Assembly: GCA_963701955.1 (NCBI GenBank)
Contig: OY969694.1
Coordinates: 682,001 to 746,000, forward strand
Reading direction: 5' to 3'
Origin: Bog-473 sp963701955
GTDB lineage: Bacteria > Actinomycetota > Acidimicrobiia > Acidimicrobiales > RAAP-2
Length of the DNA stretch: 64,000 bases
In this document: piece by piece, positions 8,429-16,781 of the stretch
Layout: each line of letters opens with the position of its first letter
How positions within the stretch are numbered: position 1 is the first letter of the stretch
Translations under genes and position numbers: made by a program
The notes under the pieces: model-generated
What the model was told of the DNA's origin: nothing
What the model saw: only the letters and a program-made list of their open reading frames with translations
Databases searched by the model: none

Positions 8429-9259
8429 TCAGGTGTGCGTGCCGAGCCGCCGGGCCCGCCACCACGTGCCCACCACGACGTTTCCGTAGCGGAAGCCGAA
8501 GAGCCAGTTCTTCCCCTTCTTGGTGGTCCCCGAGGCGCGGGGCAGCCAGACGGTGGGCCGTTCGGTCACCCGCCAGCCCCGCTTCATGGCCACGATGAGC
8601 AGCTCGGCCGTCTGGTACTGAGGCTGGACGAGGCGGTAGGCCACGTCGTCGAGCATGATGACCCGCAGGGCGCGGTAGCCGTTCGACGTGTCGGTGAGCC
8701 GGGTGTCGCCCATGCGGCTCATGATCCAGGAGAAGACGCGCACCCCGACCTTGCGGAAGCGGTCGGTGGTTGTGTCGCGCCCGAGGACCCGGGAGGCGAC
8801 GACGAAGTCTGCCTCGTCTTCGACCAGGGGCTCGAGCATGACCGGGATCTCGGCGGGATCGTTCTGCCCGTCGGCGTCGAGGGTGATGACAAAGCGGGCC
8901 CCCAGCTCCACGCACAGGGCGTAGCCCACCCGCAGCGCGTAGCCGTGGCCCAGGTTCTCTGAGAGCACGAAAGTCACCGCACCCGACTCCTTGGCCACCA
9001 CGTCGGTCCGGTCGCTGCCGCCGTCGACCACCACGAGCGTGGTCACGGGCAACCCGCAGGCCTCGGTCGGCATCGCGGCCAGCACGGCGCCGATGTTGTC
9101 CTCCTCCTCGTAGGCGCAGATGAGCCCCACCACCGGCGCCAGGGTGAGGCCCGGGCAGCGGGAGTCGAACTCGCGCCGCGACTCGGCGATGACCTGCCGC
9201 GCTCGCTCGGGGTCCGTGTGGACACTGGCGCCCGACGTGGCGCCGCGCAGGAACCTCAC
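8429..9259 (-). CDS. Family 2 glycosyltransferase (dolichyl-phosphate mannose synthase-like)
   Basis: A 276-residue GT-A fold glycosyltransferase that probably transfers a sugar from a nucleotide donor to a polyprenyl phosphate or other lipid acceptor. It shows LICAYEEEDNIGAVLAAMP at the N terminus, TLVVVDGGSDRTDVVAKE, and the metal-binding ITLDADGQNDPAEIP containing the DxD. VASRVLGRDTTTDRFRKVGVRVFS follows, as in DPM1-like enzymes. No C-terminal transmembrane domain is apparent, so it would be soluble or peripheral. It starts at a GTG whose last bases overlap the ispH stop, indicating an ispH-GT2 operon, consistent with a link between isoprenoid supply and polyprenyl-phosphate sugars. Confidence 0.88.
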   Translation of the reverse strand: MRFLRGATSGASVHTDPERARQVIAESRREFDSRCPGLTLAPVVGLICAYEEEDNIGAVLAAMPTEACGLPVTTLVVVDGGSDRTDVVAKESGAVTFVLSENLGHGYALRVGYALCVELGARFVITLDADGQNDPAEIPVMLEPLVEDEADFVVASRVLGRDTTTDRFRKVGVRVFSWIMSRMGDTRLTDTSNGYRALRVIMLDDVAYRLVQPQYQTAELLIVAMKRGWRVTERPTVWLPRASGTTKKGKNWLFGFRYGNVVVGTWWRARRLGTHT

Positions 9260-10308
9260 GAGGCGAGCAGGTCCAGGACGTCGGCGGCCGAGACCGAGCG
9301 GTCGTGGGCCGCCGGATCGGCTCCTCCCGAGGCGGGGCGGCCGGACAACAGTGCCAGGGCGGAAACCAGGCCACGCAGGATCTCACGCAGCTCGGGTGGA
9401 GGGGGGAAGTACTCGTCCTCGGTGGTCACGGTCACCTCGCTGACGCCGTGAGCAGGAGCCAGCCTGGCGACGACCTCCTGGACCAGAGCCTCGGGAGCCG
9501 ACGCCCCTGCCGTCACGCCGACGGTGCCCGAGAGGTCCGCCGGCAGCTCGTCGGCCCTGTTCACCCGCAACACCCGCGGGCACCCGCCGGTCAGGGCGAC
9601 CTTCTCGAGGGCCACGGTGTTGGACGAGTTGGCCGAACCGATGACGACCACGGCGTCGGCCTCCGACGCGATGGCCTTGAGCGCCGCCTGACGGTTGGTG
9701 GTGGCGAAGCACAGGTCGCTCCGGTTGGGCATCCAGAGGTCGGGGAAGCGACGGCGGGCCGCGTCCATCACGTCCCGCCACTCGTCGTGGCTCAGCGTGG
9801 TCTGGGCCAGCAGGGCCACCGGCGTCTCGTCCGCGGCGAGATCGCCCAGCGCATCGAGGTCCTCCTGGTTCTCGACCAAGCGAACCGCACCTGGGGCGAC
9901 GGCCATGGTGCCCACCGCCTCCTCGTGACCCGCGTGGCCGACGTAGAGCACGGTGTAGCCCTTGCGGCTGCGCACCTTGACCTCGTGGTGGACCTTGGTC
10001 ACGAGAGGGCACACGGCGTCGACCACGATCCCGCCGCGGCGCCGGGCGGCATCGACCACCTCGGGGGCCGACCCGTGCGCGCTGAGCATGAGTGGTGCGC
10101 CCACGGGCATGTCCTCCACGGAGTCGACGAACACCACGCCATGGCGCTCGAACCGCTCGACGACATGCCTGTTGTGCACGATCTCGTGGTAGCAGTACAC
10201 CGGAGGCTCGAAGACCTGCACCATCCAGGCCAAGGCCTTGATCGCCTTCTCGACGCCGGCGCAGAAGCCTCTGGGCGCGGCGAGTACGACACGGTCGACT
10301 CCGGGCAC
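9256..10308 (-). CDS. ispH: 4-hydroxy-3-methylbut-2-enyl diphosphate reductase
   Basis: The last enzyme of the MEP isoprenoid pathway, an iron-sulfur reductase giving IPP and DMAPP. Cluster cysteines are visible in APRGFCAGV, in DAVCPLVTKVH and in NRSDLCFATTNRQ. Substrate-binding histidines lie in YHEIVHNRHVVERF, LSAHGSAPEV and VGHAGHEEAVGT. The SNSSNTVAL motif is also intact (seen as GSANSSNTVALE). The GTG at 10308 gives 350 residues, a usual length, with a C-terminal tail beyond EDEYFPPPPELR. The start lies next to a perfect inverted repeat shared with the divergent DUF512 gene. Confidence 0.95.
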   Translation of the reverse strand: MPGVDRVVLAAPRGFCAGVEKAIKALAWMVQVFEPPVYCYHEIVHNRHVVERFERHGVVFVDSVEDMPVGAPLMLSAHGSAPEVVDAARRRGGIVVDAVCPLVTKVHHEVKVRSRKGYTVLYVGHAGHEEAVGTMAVAPGAVRLVENQEDLDALGDLAADETPVALLAQTTLSHDEWRDVMDAARRRFPDLWMPNRSDLCFATTNRQAALKAIASEADAVVVIGSANSSNTVALEKVALTGGCPRVLRVNRADELPADLSGTVGVTAGASAPEALVQEVVARLAPAHGVSEVTVTTEDEYFPPPPELREILRGLVSALALLSGRPASGGADPAAHDRSVSAADVLDLLAS

Positions 10309-10312
10309 AATG

Positions 10313-10337
10313 CCCAGGTTACTGGCAGTAACCTGGG
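10313..10337. promoter_or_regulatory. Perfect 11-bp inverted repeat between divergent ispH and DUF512 genes
   Basis: The arms CCCAGGTTACT and AGTAACCTGGG flank a GGC centre. The repeat sits in the roughly 34 bases between the ispH GTG (10308) and the DUF512 ATG (10343). It could be an operator for a dimeric repressor acting on both genes, or a hairpin at both 5' ends. No regulator gene lies beside it. The palindrome and position are seen directly; the function is inferred. Confidence 0.6.
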
Positions 10338-10342
10338 TGCCT

Positions 10343-11767
10343 ATGTCAGCACCTGCGGTGACCTCGGTCACCGAGGCGTCGCCGGCAGCCCGGGCCGGCC
10401 TGGCCGTGGGTGACGTGCTCGAGAGCATTGACGGGCACCAGCCGCGCGACGTCATCGACTTCCAGCGACTGACCGACGCGGCGGATCCCCGGGTCGTGGT
10501 GCGCCGCGCCGGGGCGGCGATGCCCCGCTCGGTGCGCGTCGAGAAGGCCGCCGGTGAGCCGTTCGGGGTGGAGGTCTCCTCGGCGGTGTTCGACCGCATC
10601 CGTACGTGTGACAACCACTGTGCCTTCTGTTTCATCTACCAGCTGCCGAAGGGTATGCGGCGCAGCCTGTACCTGAAGGACGACGATTACCGGCTGTCCT
10701 TCCTGTACGGGAACTTCACCACGCTCACCCGGTTCACCGAGCTCGACGCCGAGCGCATCCTGACCGAACGGCTGGGCCCCCTCTTCGTCTCCATCCACTC
10801 CACCGATCCCGATCTGCGGGCCCACATGCTGCGCAACCCCAAGGGAGCCACCAGCCTGCGCTGGCTGGAGGTCCTCCTCGACGGCGGGATCGAGGTGCAC
10901 GGGCAGATCGTGGTGTGCCCGGGCGTGAACGACGGCCCCGCGTTCGAGGACACGCTGGCTGGGATCCTCGACCGGTTCCCCGGGCTGGCCAGCGTGGGTG
11001 CGGTGCCCCTCGGCCTCAGCCGCTACTCGCACGAGCCCGACATGCGGCCGCACACCGTCGACGAGGCGGAGCAGGTCCTCGACACGGTGACCGAGTGGCA
11101 GGCCGTCTTCCGCCGTGCCCTGGGTCGACGGATGATCTTTGCCGCCGACGAATACCACTTGTTGGCCGGGCGCGCGATCCCCGCGGCCGGCGACTACGAG
11201 GGCTATCCGCAACACGAGAACGGCATCGGCATGGCCCGGGCCTTCACCGACGCGTTCAACCGGCCAGTCGCCGGGGGCCACGGGGCCGCGACCGATCCGG
11301 GGGGTGTGCGCCACGGGTTCTTCGCCGCGGTGGATGCGGCGCCCGCCGAGGGCTACCGGGCGCCGCGGCTGCCCACGGTCGCCACGGGGAGCGATCTCCG
11401 TCCGGTCACCGTCGTGACCGGGGCCTACGGCGCCGAGGTGCTGGCCCCCCTGTTGGCCGCCCACCCCCGGGACGACCTCGAGCTCAAGCCCGTGCCCAAC
11501 GACTTCTTCGGAGGCAACATCGGCGTGGCCGGCCTACTCACCGGCGCCGACCTGTCACGGGCCCTGGACGATCTCCCCCGAAACGTGCGCTGCCTGGTGC
11601 CCGATGCGTGCCTCAACGAAGGCCGGTTCCTCGATGGGCTGACCTTGGCTGATCTTCCCCGGCAGGTGGAAGTGGTGCCCACGGACGGCGCATCGCTGCG
11701 ACGCGCCCTCGACGGGATCTCGTTCCGCCCCGCCGAGGCCCTCCCCGCGGGCGCCGGCCCCTCGTGA
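10343..11767 (+). CDS. DUF512 family protein with PDZ-like and radical-SAM-like domains
   Basis: A 474-residue protein of the DUF512 family. Residues 1-60 resemble a PDZ domain (ASPAARAGLAVGDVLESIDG). A cysteine cluster C-D-N-H-C-A-F-C (Cx3Cx2C) at about residue 90 is followed by YQLPKGMRRSLYLKDDDYRLSF and looks like a radical-SAM 4Fe-4S site. The middle includes FVSIHSTDPDLRAHMLRNP and QIVVCPGVNDG, and the C-terminal DUF512 domain contains VPNDFFGGNIGVAGLLTG. Biochemical function is not established. An in-frame GTG at 10337 is an alternative start. The gene overlaps der, and its pairing with der and ispH is common in Gram-positive bacteria. Confidence 0.87.
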   Translation: MSAPAVTSVTEASPAARAGLAVGDVLESIDGHQPRDVIDFQRLTDAADPRVVVRRAGAAMPRSVRVEKAAGEPFGVEVSSAVFDRIRTCDNHCAFCFIYQLPKGMRRSLYLKDDDYRLSFLYGNFTTLTRFTELDAERILTERLGPLFVSIHSTDPDLRAHMLRNPKGATSLRWLEVLLDGGIEVHGQIVVCPGVNDGPAFEDTLAGILDRFPGLASVGAVPLGLSRYSHEPDMRPHTVDEAEQVLDTVTEWQAVFRRALGRRMIFAADEYHLLAGRAIPAAGDYEGYPQHENGIGMARAFTDAFNRPVAGGHGAATDPGGVRHGFFAAVDAAPAEGYRAPRLPTVATGSDLRPVTVVTGAYGAEVLAPLLAAHPRDDLELKPVPNDFFGGNIGVAGLLTGADLSRALDDLPRNVRCLVPDACLNEGRFLDGLTLADLPRQVEVVPTDGASLRRALDGISFRPAEALPAGAGPS

Positions 11768-13119
11768 TGGCGGCCCAGGTTGAGCGCGGCGTGATGGGCA
11801 CAGTCGTGGTCGCCGGACGGCCCAACGTCGGGAAGTCGTCGCTGGTGAACCGGATCGTGGGTGAACGCGCCACCGTGGTCGAGGAGGAGCGCGGCGTCAC
11901 GCGGGACCGGAAGGTGCTCCAGGCCGAGTGGTCCGGCGTCCCGTTCTCGGTCATGGACACCGGCGGATGGCTCGCCGGGGGCGACGTGCTCGAGGCAAAG
12001 GTGAGCACGCAGGCCGAACGGGCGCTCTCCGAGGCCGACGTCATCCTCATGGTGGTCGACGTCACCACTGGGGTCACCGAGGAGGACCTGGCCGCGGCGA
12101 GGGTGATCCGACGGGCCGGCCCGCCCGTCCGATTGGTGGTCAACAAGGTCGACGGCGACAGCCGGGAGGCGATGGTCTGGGAGTTCGTGTCACTCGGCCT
12201 GGGGGATCCCTTCCCGGTGAGCTCGCTCCACGGTCGAGGCACCGGCGACCTCCTCGACGAGGTCGTAGGTCTCCTGCCACCCTCGCCCACCGAAGCCCCC
12301 GGCGCCGCCGCGACCGGCGCCGCCGCAGCCGACGAGGAACATGGAACCGCGACGACACCGCGGGTGGCGATCCTGGGCCGCCCCAACGTGGGCAAGTCCA
12401 CGCTGTTCAACCGCCTCCTGGGCGAGGAGCGCTCCATCGTCCACGACATGCCGGGAACCACCCGCGACGCCATCGACACCGTGGTGGAGACACCTGAGGG
12501 CCCGATCTGCTTCATCGACACGGCCGGCCTGCGTCGTCCCTCGCGCACCGACCGAGGCACCGAGCAACACGCGACGCTGCGGGCGCTGCGTGCCCTCGAG
12601 CGCGCCGACATCGCAATCCTGGTTATCGACGCCACGGTTGGCACGTCACATCAGGACCAGCGCCTGGCCGAGCGCATCGGAGTCTCGGGGTGCCCGGCGG
12701 TCGTCGTCCTCAACAAGTGGGACCAGGTGGGCGCGGACGACCGCGACGGCGTACTGGCCGGGGTGGGGGACCGGTTGGCCTTCCTCGGAGTCGCTCCGGT
12801 CCTCAAGATCTCTGCCCTCTCGGGCAAAGGGGTGCACCGGATCCTCCCGGCATTGCGCGACGCGGAGGCGGCGTACCACCGGCGGGTGCCCACGGGCGCG
12901 CTCAACCGGGCCGTACAGGAGCTCCAGGCCCGTCAGCCCGCGCCACGGGCGCGAATCCGCTACATCGTCCAGGGTGCCATCGACCCCCCGACGTTCACCC
13001 TCTTTGCCAGCGCTCGGCTCCCGGCCACCTACCTGCGGTACGTCGAGCGGGGTCTGCGCGAGAAGTTCGAGCTCGGCGCCACCCCGCTCAAACTGAGGGT
13101 GCGAGTGGGCGGCAAGTGA
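11764..13119 (+). CDS. der: Ribosome-associated tandem GTPase Der (EngA)
   Basis: Der has two consecutive GTPase domains and a KH-like C-terminal domain and helps assemble the 50S subunit. The first G domain shows GRPNVGKSSLVNRI, DTGGW and NKVD. A linker rich in Ala and Pro (about residues 175-195) leads to the second domain with GRPNVGKSTLFNRLLGEE, DTAGLRRPS and NKWD. The KH domain ends with RYVERGLREKFELGATPLKLRVR. The length of 451 residues is normal. The GTG start at 11764 overlaps the DUF512 stop; an ATG at 11767 is nearly equivalent. Confidence 0.96.
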   Translation: MMAAQVERGVMGTVVVAGRPNVGKSSLVNRIVGERATVVEEERGVTRDRKVLQAEWSGVPFSVMDTGGWLAGGDVLEAKVSTQAERALSEADVILMVVDVTTGVTEEDLAAARVIRRAGPPVRLVVNKVDGDSREAMVWEFVSLGLGDPFPVSSLHGRGTGDLLDEVVGLLPPSPTEAPGAAATGAAAADEEHGTATTPRVAILGRPNVGKSTLFNRLLGEERSIVHDMPGTTRDAIDTVVETPEGPICFIDTAGLRRPSRTDRGTEQHATLRALRALERADIAILVIDATVGTSHQDQRLAERIGVSGCPAVVVLNKWDQVGADDRDGVLAGVGDRLAFLGVAPVLKISALSGKGVHRILPALRDAEAAYHRRVPTGALNRAVQELQARQPAPRARIRYIVQGAIDPPTFTLFASARLPATYLRYVERGLREKFELGATPLKLRVRVGGK

Positions 13120-13156
13120 CGGGGGCGCCGGACCGCGTACGAGAGGGTCGGGACTG

Positions 13157-13360
13157 ATGCCGTGGTGCGACGAGTGCGACACGCTCGTCGAAGAGGAGGA
13201 TCTCGCTGAGGAAGGTGCGTGCCCCACCTGTGGCGCGATCCTCACCGAGCACGAACGCGGGCCCGTTCCCTGGTACTTCAAGGCAATGCTGGTGGCCACC
13301 GTCATCTACCTCGGCTACCGCGGGTACCAGGGTGTGACGTGGCTCGCCGCGCACGTGTAG
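13157..13360 (+). CDS. Small zinc-ribbon membrane protein of unknown function
   Basis: A 67-residue protein with two CxxC pairs, WCDECD at residues 3-8 and ACPTCG at residues 21-26, that should bind one zinc. These are followed by a single hydrophobic helix (AMLVATVIYLGYRGY, about residues 43-57). The N terminus would form a small zinc ribbon and the C terminus would anchor it in the membrane. It lies 37 bases after der and 10 bases before the gamma-carbonic anhydrase gene, so the three are probably co-transcribed. I do not recognise a named family beyond the zinc-ribbon plan. Confidence 0.7.
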   Translation: MPWCDECDTLVEEEDLAEEGACPTCGAILTEHERGPVPWYFKAMLVATVIYLGYRGYQGVTWLAAHV

Positions 13361-13370
13361 CGTCCCCGGG

Positions 13371-13889
13371 ATGCCGATTTACGAGCTCGACGGCGTCGCG
13401 CCGCGGATCGACCCGAAAGCCTTCGTGCACCCCGATGCCGTCGTGATCGGGGACGTCACGATCGGACCGGACTCGAGCATCTGGCCCTGCGCCGTCCTGA
13501 GGGGTGACTCGGGGAAGATCATCATCGGGTCCGCGACCTCCATTCAGGACGGCACCGTCGTCCACTGCGGGACCGAGTTCGACACCATCGTCGGGAACCG
13601 CTGCGTCGTGGGTCACCTGACGCACCTCGAGGGATGCACGCTCGAGAACGAGTCACTCGCCGGATCCGGAAGCGTCATCCTGCACCACGCGCGGGTGGGC
13701 GAGGGTGCCACGGTGGCGGCCAACGCGGTGATCACCAACAACATGGTGGTCCCACCTGGTGCCCTGGCCATGGGTGTCCCGGCCCAGATCCGCGAGGGGC
13801 GATCGGATCGCAACCTGATTCAGAGGACGGTCGTCGCCTACGCCTCAAAGGCGGCCCGCTACCGGTCCACCATGCGGCGAATCGACTGA
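13371..13889 (+). CDS. Gamma-carbonic anhydrase family (left-handed beta-helix) protein
   Basis: A 172-residue hexapeptide-repeat protein of the gamma-carbonic anhydrase / YrdA-PaaY group. The repeats are visible from PDAVVIGDVTIGPDSSIWPCAVLRGD through residue 140. Metal-site histidines appear in GTVVHCGTEF, VVGHLTHLEGC and ILHHARVG, and the conserved Arg-Asp pair in VLRGDSG. Metal ligands of the family are therefore present, so hydration of CO2 is possible, but many members have other or unknown roles. The ATG at 13371 gives the typical MPIYELDG N terminus. It converges on the phosphoesterase gene. Confidence 0.9.
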   Translation: MPIYELDGVAPRIDPKAFVHPDAVVIGDVTIGPDSSIWPCAVLRGDSGKIIIGSATSIQDGTVVHCGTEFDTIVGNRCVVGHLTHLEGCTLENESLAGSGSVILHHARVGEGATVAANAVITNNMVVPPGALAMGVPAQIREGRSDRNLIQRTVVAYASKAARYRSTMRRID

Positions 13890-13910
13890 CGCACGGGGGT
13901 CCGACGAGGG

Positions 13911-15311
13911 TCAATGTGCCCGAACGGTGGCGCCACGCCCGAGTCGGGCCACGTGGAACACGTCGTGGCCGAAGGGAGCGAGTCCCGCGGCGGCGGCGAA
14001 GCCGAGGTGGCCCTCGCCGTCGGCACCACCAGTGGTCAAGCCGAGGAGGTCCTCGTAGCTCCGCAGCGCCGAGTAATGGTTGTAGGACCCCGTGGTGTCG
14101 GTACTGCCGGGGGTCACGTACGTGGAGTTGAGCAGGAGAGCCCCGACCCGCCCGCCGCCCGGGGCGGCGCTGTCCTGCGAATCCCCGGCGTTACCCGGAG
14201 CATGGGTGTTCGGCCCGGGCGACTCGTTGCAGCATGCGGCATCGGCGCCGGTTCCGCCGACATCGGCCTCGTCGAAGGTGATCACGACCAGCAGATCACC
14301 ATGCACGTAGGCCGGTGATCCGAGGACGAGGGGCATCCAGGCCCGGAGGAACTCGTCGGCGCCGGTGAGACCACCGACGCGGCCACCCCCGCTGTTGAGG
14401 CCCGCACACGTTCCGTCGTGTCCGTCGCTGCAGAGGTTCGGCGTCACGAACCCGAAGCGGGGCGTCGTCGACTCGCTGCGCAGGTCTCGGGCGAGGTGGC
14501 CCGTCGGTGACGGCGTGCCGTTGGCCTGGAGCGTGCCCAGGGGCACGACGTTGGCGACACACTCGGCGGTGTCGTCAATCACCGAGTGGAACCATACGAA
14601 GGGGTTGTGCCGCGTCGCGTACTGGTCAGCCGATGTCGCGACCTCGGCCGTGTCGGTGGCGCCGATCGCCGGGTGTGCACAGTCGGTGCCGCCGGTCGGA
14701 TCCGGCGTCCCGCCGTCACGCATGGGCGAGTTGCCCATGTCCTGTTCGTAGGCGCGCCAGGCGGCGATGTGCGTCGTCGGGCTGGGGGGGAAGCGCGCAT
14801 CGAGCTGGGACGCGATGGTCTCGACGGACGCCGGATAGACACAGCCCTGGCCGTCGACCTGGCCGCGATTGGCGGAGCGGTCCGGGTCCGGCGTCCCAGG
14901 AACAAGGTTGGCGAAGGTGAAGCCGTCGTCCGCGCAGTCGGCCTGGGTATCGAGGCTGGGAGCCTGACCGGAGACCTGTGCGATGTAGTTGTCGAGGCTG
15001 TTGTGCCCGATGCCGTAATAGTTGGCCAGCAGGACTCCCTTGGCACGCAGCGCGCCGTTCAGATAGGAGGCGGGGCTCCCAGAACCGAAGATGCCATCAA
15101 AGCCCTCGTTCTCGAAGTCGACCACCAGGATGTGACTGATCCTGCCGGCAGCGAGGGCTGCACGCACGGCGCCGGACGCGGCGCTGGACCCGCTCGATGC
15201 GCCGGCCACGGCTGGTGTCGCCACCACGGCGCCCGAGAGAGCCGCCGCAGCGGCAACGGCAAACATGCGGCGGAGACGTGTCGCACGCTTGTTCGCGAGA
15301 GGCCGTCGCAC
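13911..15311 (-). CDS. Secreted phosphoesterase (phospholipase C / acid phosphatase family)
   Basis: A 466-residue exported protein of the phosphoesterase family (PF04185-type) that includes bacterial phospholipase C and AcpA. The N terminus is an Arg-rich stretch, a hydrophobic core (MFAVAAAAALSGAVVATPAVA) and an Ala-rich cleavage region, i.e. a signal peptide. The first metal and nucleophile block is HILVVDFENEGFDGIFGSG, the usual ENHSFD being ENEGFD. It continues with GHNSLDNYIAQVSGQAP. The distal block reads LLVVITFDEADVGG and later NTHAPGN. Several Cys pairs fit an extracytoplasmic protein. The substrate is unknown. The gene is flanked by a convergent and a same-strand neighbour. Confidence 0.82.
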   Translation of the reverse strand: MRRPLANKRATRLRRMFAVAAAAALSGAVVATPAVAGASSGSSAASGAVRAALAAGRISHILVVDFENEGFDGIFGSGSPASYLNGALRAKGVLLANYYGIGHNSLDNYIAQVSGQAPSLDTQADCADDGFTFANLVPGTPDPDRSANRGQVDGQGCVYPASVETIASQLDARFPPSPTTHIAAWRAYEQDMGNSPMRDGGTPDPTGGTDCAHPAIGATDTAEVATSADQYATRHNPFVWFHSVIDDTAECVANVVPLGTLQANGTPSPTGHLARDLRSESTTPRFGFVTPNLCSDGHDGTCAGLNSGGGRVGGLTGADEFLRAWMPLVLGSPAYVHGDLLVVITFDEADVGGTGADAACCNESPGPNTHAPGNAGDSQDSAAPGGGRVGALLLNSTYVTPGSTDTTGSYNHYSALRSYEDLLGLTTGGADGEGHLGFAAAAGLAPFGHDVFHVARLGRGATVRAH

Positions 15312-15383
15312 GGTGCAGGAGGGTAGTGGGGCCCAGTCCGCCAGAGGTGTCAGGTGAACCGCTCGTCAAAGGGCGCGAGCGGC

Positions 15384-16397
15384 TCAGAGCGAGTCGGAAT
15401 CCCCAAGCGGGCGCCCCTTGGCGCGGGACACCGCGACGCCCGCGTCGGCGAGCAGACGTTCCGGACTGGTGTCCTCTCCCGAGCTCCACGCCGCGCCCAG
15501 GGTGGCCCGCAGTACGAACTGGTCCATTCGCAGTTCCTCGTTGACGGCGGCGATGACCGCTTCGATCCGACGCTGGAGGCGATGCTCCACCACGGAGGGT
15601 TCGGCGTTGGTACACAAGATCGCGAACCGGTCCCCGTCCAAGCGAGCCAGGGTGTCGCCGCCGCGTACGGTCTCGCTCAGGCCCTGGGCGACGGCGCAGA
15701 GCACGGCATCACCCCAGTCGCGCCCCAGCGAGTCGTTGATCAGCGAGAAGTCGTCGAGGTCGACGAAGAACAACCCAAAAGGGGATCCGTAGCGTCGGGA
15801 CTGCGACAGCTGGTTAGCCAGCCGATCCATGAAGATGAGGCGGTTGGCCAGTCCGGTCAGCGGATCGCGCAGGGCACGCTCCGCCTCAAGTCCCAGGGTC
15901 GAAGTCCCTTGATGCAGTGGTGCCACGAAGTTGGCCATCAGCTCGACCACATCGGCATCGCCGTGGTCGAAGTGATCGGAGCGGGCCGAGAGCACTTCGA
16001 GCACCCCGACACTCTCCCCGGCCCGGACGATGGGTGCGACCGCGACCGAACGGATCCCGGCCTCGCGGTACCCGTCCTCGTCGACCCGGAAATCCGTGCG
16101 CGTGTCACGGCACAGCAACGGCATCACCCTGCGGACGCACTGTCCGGACAGCGAGGCGTCGACGCGCTCCGTCCGGGAGTTCGTGCTCCTGGAAAGGCCG
16201 CTCGTGGCCTGGCGCACGAGCTCGTCCCCCTCGACGAATTCGATCGCCGCGCCATCGGCGTCAAGGGCTGCCTGGACGCGCTCGAGGACAAGGGCGATGA
16301 TGCGTCCTGCATCGGGTGGGCCGGCATTGACAACACGTTGGGTTTCGAGCACGCGCTGCAGACGGTCGAGCTCGGTGCCCCGCGAAACCGTGGCCAT
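15384..16397 (-). CDS. GAF-GGDEF protein with degenerate active-site motif
   Basis: A 337-residue cytoplasmic protein. Residues about 30-165 form a GAF-type sensor domain (RIIALVLERVQAALDADGAAIEF ending GVLEVLSARSDHF). Residues about 175-330 form a GGDEF domain (RDPLTGLANRLIFMDRL, FFVDLDDFSLINDSLG, DWGDAVLCAVAQGL). The signature loop that should read GG(D/E)EF is D-G-D-R-F, so the catalytic Glu is replaced by Arg. Diguanylate cyclase activity is therefore doubtful; it may bind GTP or act only as a regulator. No transmembrane segments are seen. A perfect palindrome lies 27 bases upstream of the ATG. Confidence 0.85.
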   Translation of the reverse strand: MATVSRGTELDRLQRVLETQRVVNAGPPDAGRIIALVLERVQAALDADGAAIEFVEGDELVRQATSGLSRSTNSRTERVDASLSGQCVRRVMPLLCRDTRTDFRVDEDGYREAGIRSVAVAPIVRAGESVGVLEVLSARSDHFDHGDADVVELMANFVAPLHQGTSTLGLEAERALRDPLTGLANRLIFMDRLANQLSQSRRYGSPFGLFFVDLDDFSLINDSLGRDWGDAVLCAVAQGLSETVRGGDTLARLDGDRFAILCTNAEPSVVEHRLQRRIEAVIAAVNEELRMDQFVLRATLGAAWSSGEDTSPERLLADAGVAVSRAKGRPLGDSDSL

Positions 16398-16423
16398 GGC
16401 TTCGGTTCGGCAGATCTTCAGAA

Positions 16424-16435
16424 GTGCTTAAGCAC
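16424..16435. promoter_or_regulatory. 12-bp perfect palindrome upstream of the GAF-GGDEF gene
   Basis: GTGCTTAAGCAC is a perfect palindrome 27 bases before the ATG of the leftward GAF-GGDEF gene, where a promoter or operator would lie. It is surrounded by relatively AT-rich sequence. The symmetry is seen; binding by a regulator is inferred only. Confidence 0.4.
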
Positions 16436-16619
16436 AACTCTTCATCATATAACTCCTGGTCACAGCCATGATCGCTCTCCAGTGCCCGATCAGCCGAATT
16501 CCGTGGGGTGAGAACGCCGGGCTAGCATCAGCAGGCCGTTCCGTGGTGTCGCTCCGTGGAGATGGGCGATCCGGATTCGCTTCTCCGGACGTCCGGGACA
16601 ACATCGTGAAGACGGTACG

Positions 16620-16694
16620 CGGGCTGTGGCGCAGCTTGGTTAGCGCGCTTGACTGGGGGTCAAGAGGTCCCGGGTTCAAATCCCGGCAGCCCGA
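16620..16694 (+). tRNA. tRNA-Pro (anticodon GGG)
   Basis: A complete 75-base cloverleaf. The acceptor stem CGGGCTG pairs with CAGCCCG, the D stem GCGC with GCGC, the anticodon stem CTTGA with TCAAG, and the T stem CCGGG with CCCGG around TTCAAAT. The anticodon loop CTGGGGG gives GGG, reading CCC proline codons. The C at position 1 and A discriminator fit bacterial tRNA-Pro. CCA is not encoded. The 3' part, from the last base of the anticodon-stem side onward, is duplicated at 30169 and serves as the attachment site of the integrated element, which leaves this copy intact. Confidence 0.97.
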
Positions 16695-16695
16695 C
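16653..16695. repeat. attL: 43-bp direct repeat within tRNA-Pro
   Basis: This covers the anticodon loop to just past the discriminator base of tRNA-Pro. It is identical over 43 bases to 30169-30211; the flanking bases differ (A versus C before, T versus C after). The repeat marks the left junction of the integrated element and includes the T-arm sequence commonly used by tyrosine integrases. Confidence 0.95.
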
Positions 16696-16755
16696 TAGAA
16701 CATCGCAGGTCAGCGAGTTTACAGTGACCTGGTGACGAGCCCGAAACTGGGGGAG

Positions 16756-16774
16756 TGTCACCAATGTGTCACCA
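16756..16774. repeat. Putative integrase arm-type sites, left end
   Basis: Two direct copies of TGTCACCA, starting at 16756 and 16767 (11-bp period), lie between attL and the integrase stop. A similar pair lies just inside attR at 30029 and 30041. The mirrored location at both ends fits arm-type binding sites for the integrase N-terminal domain; this is inferred from position and repetition. Confidence 0.6.
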
Positions 16775-16781
16775 ACCCGGT

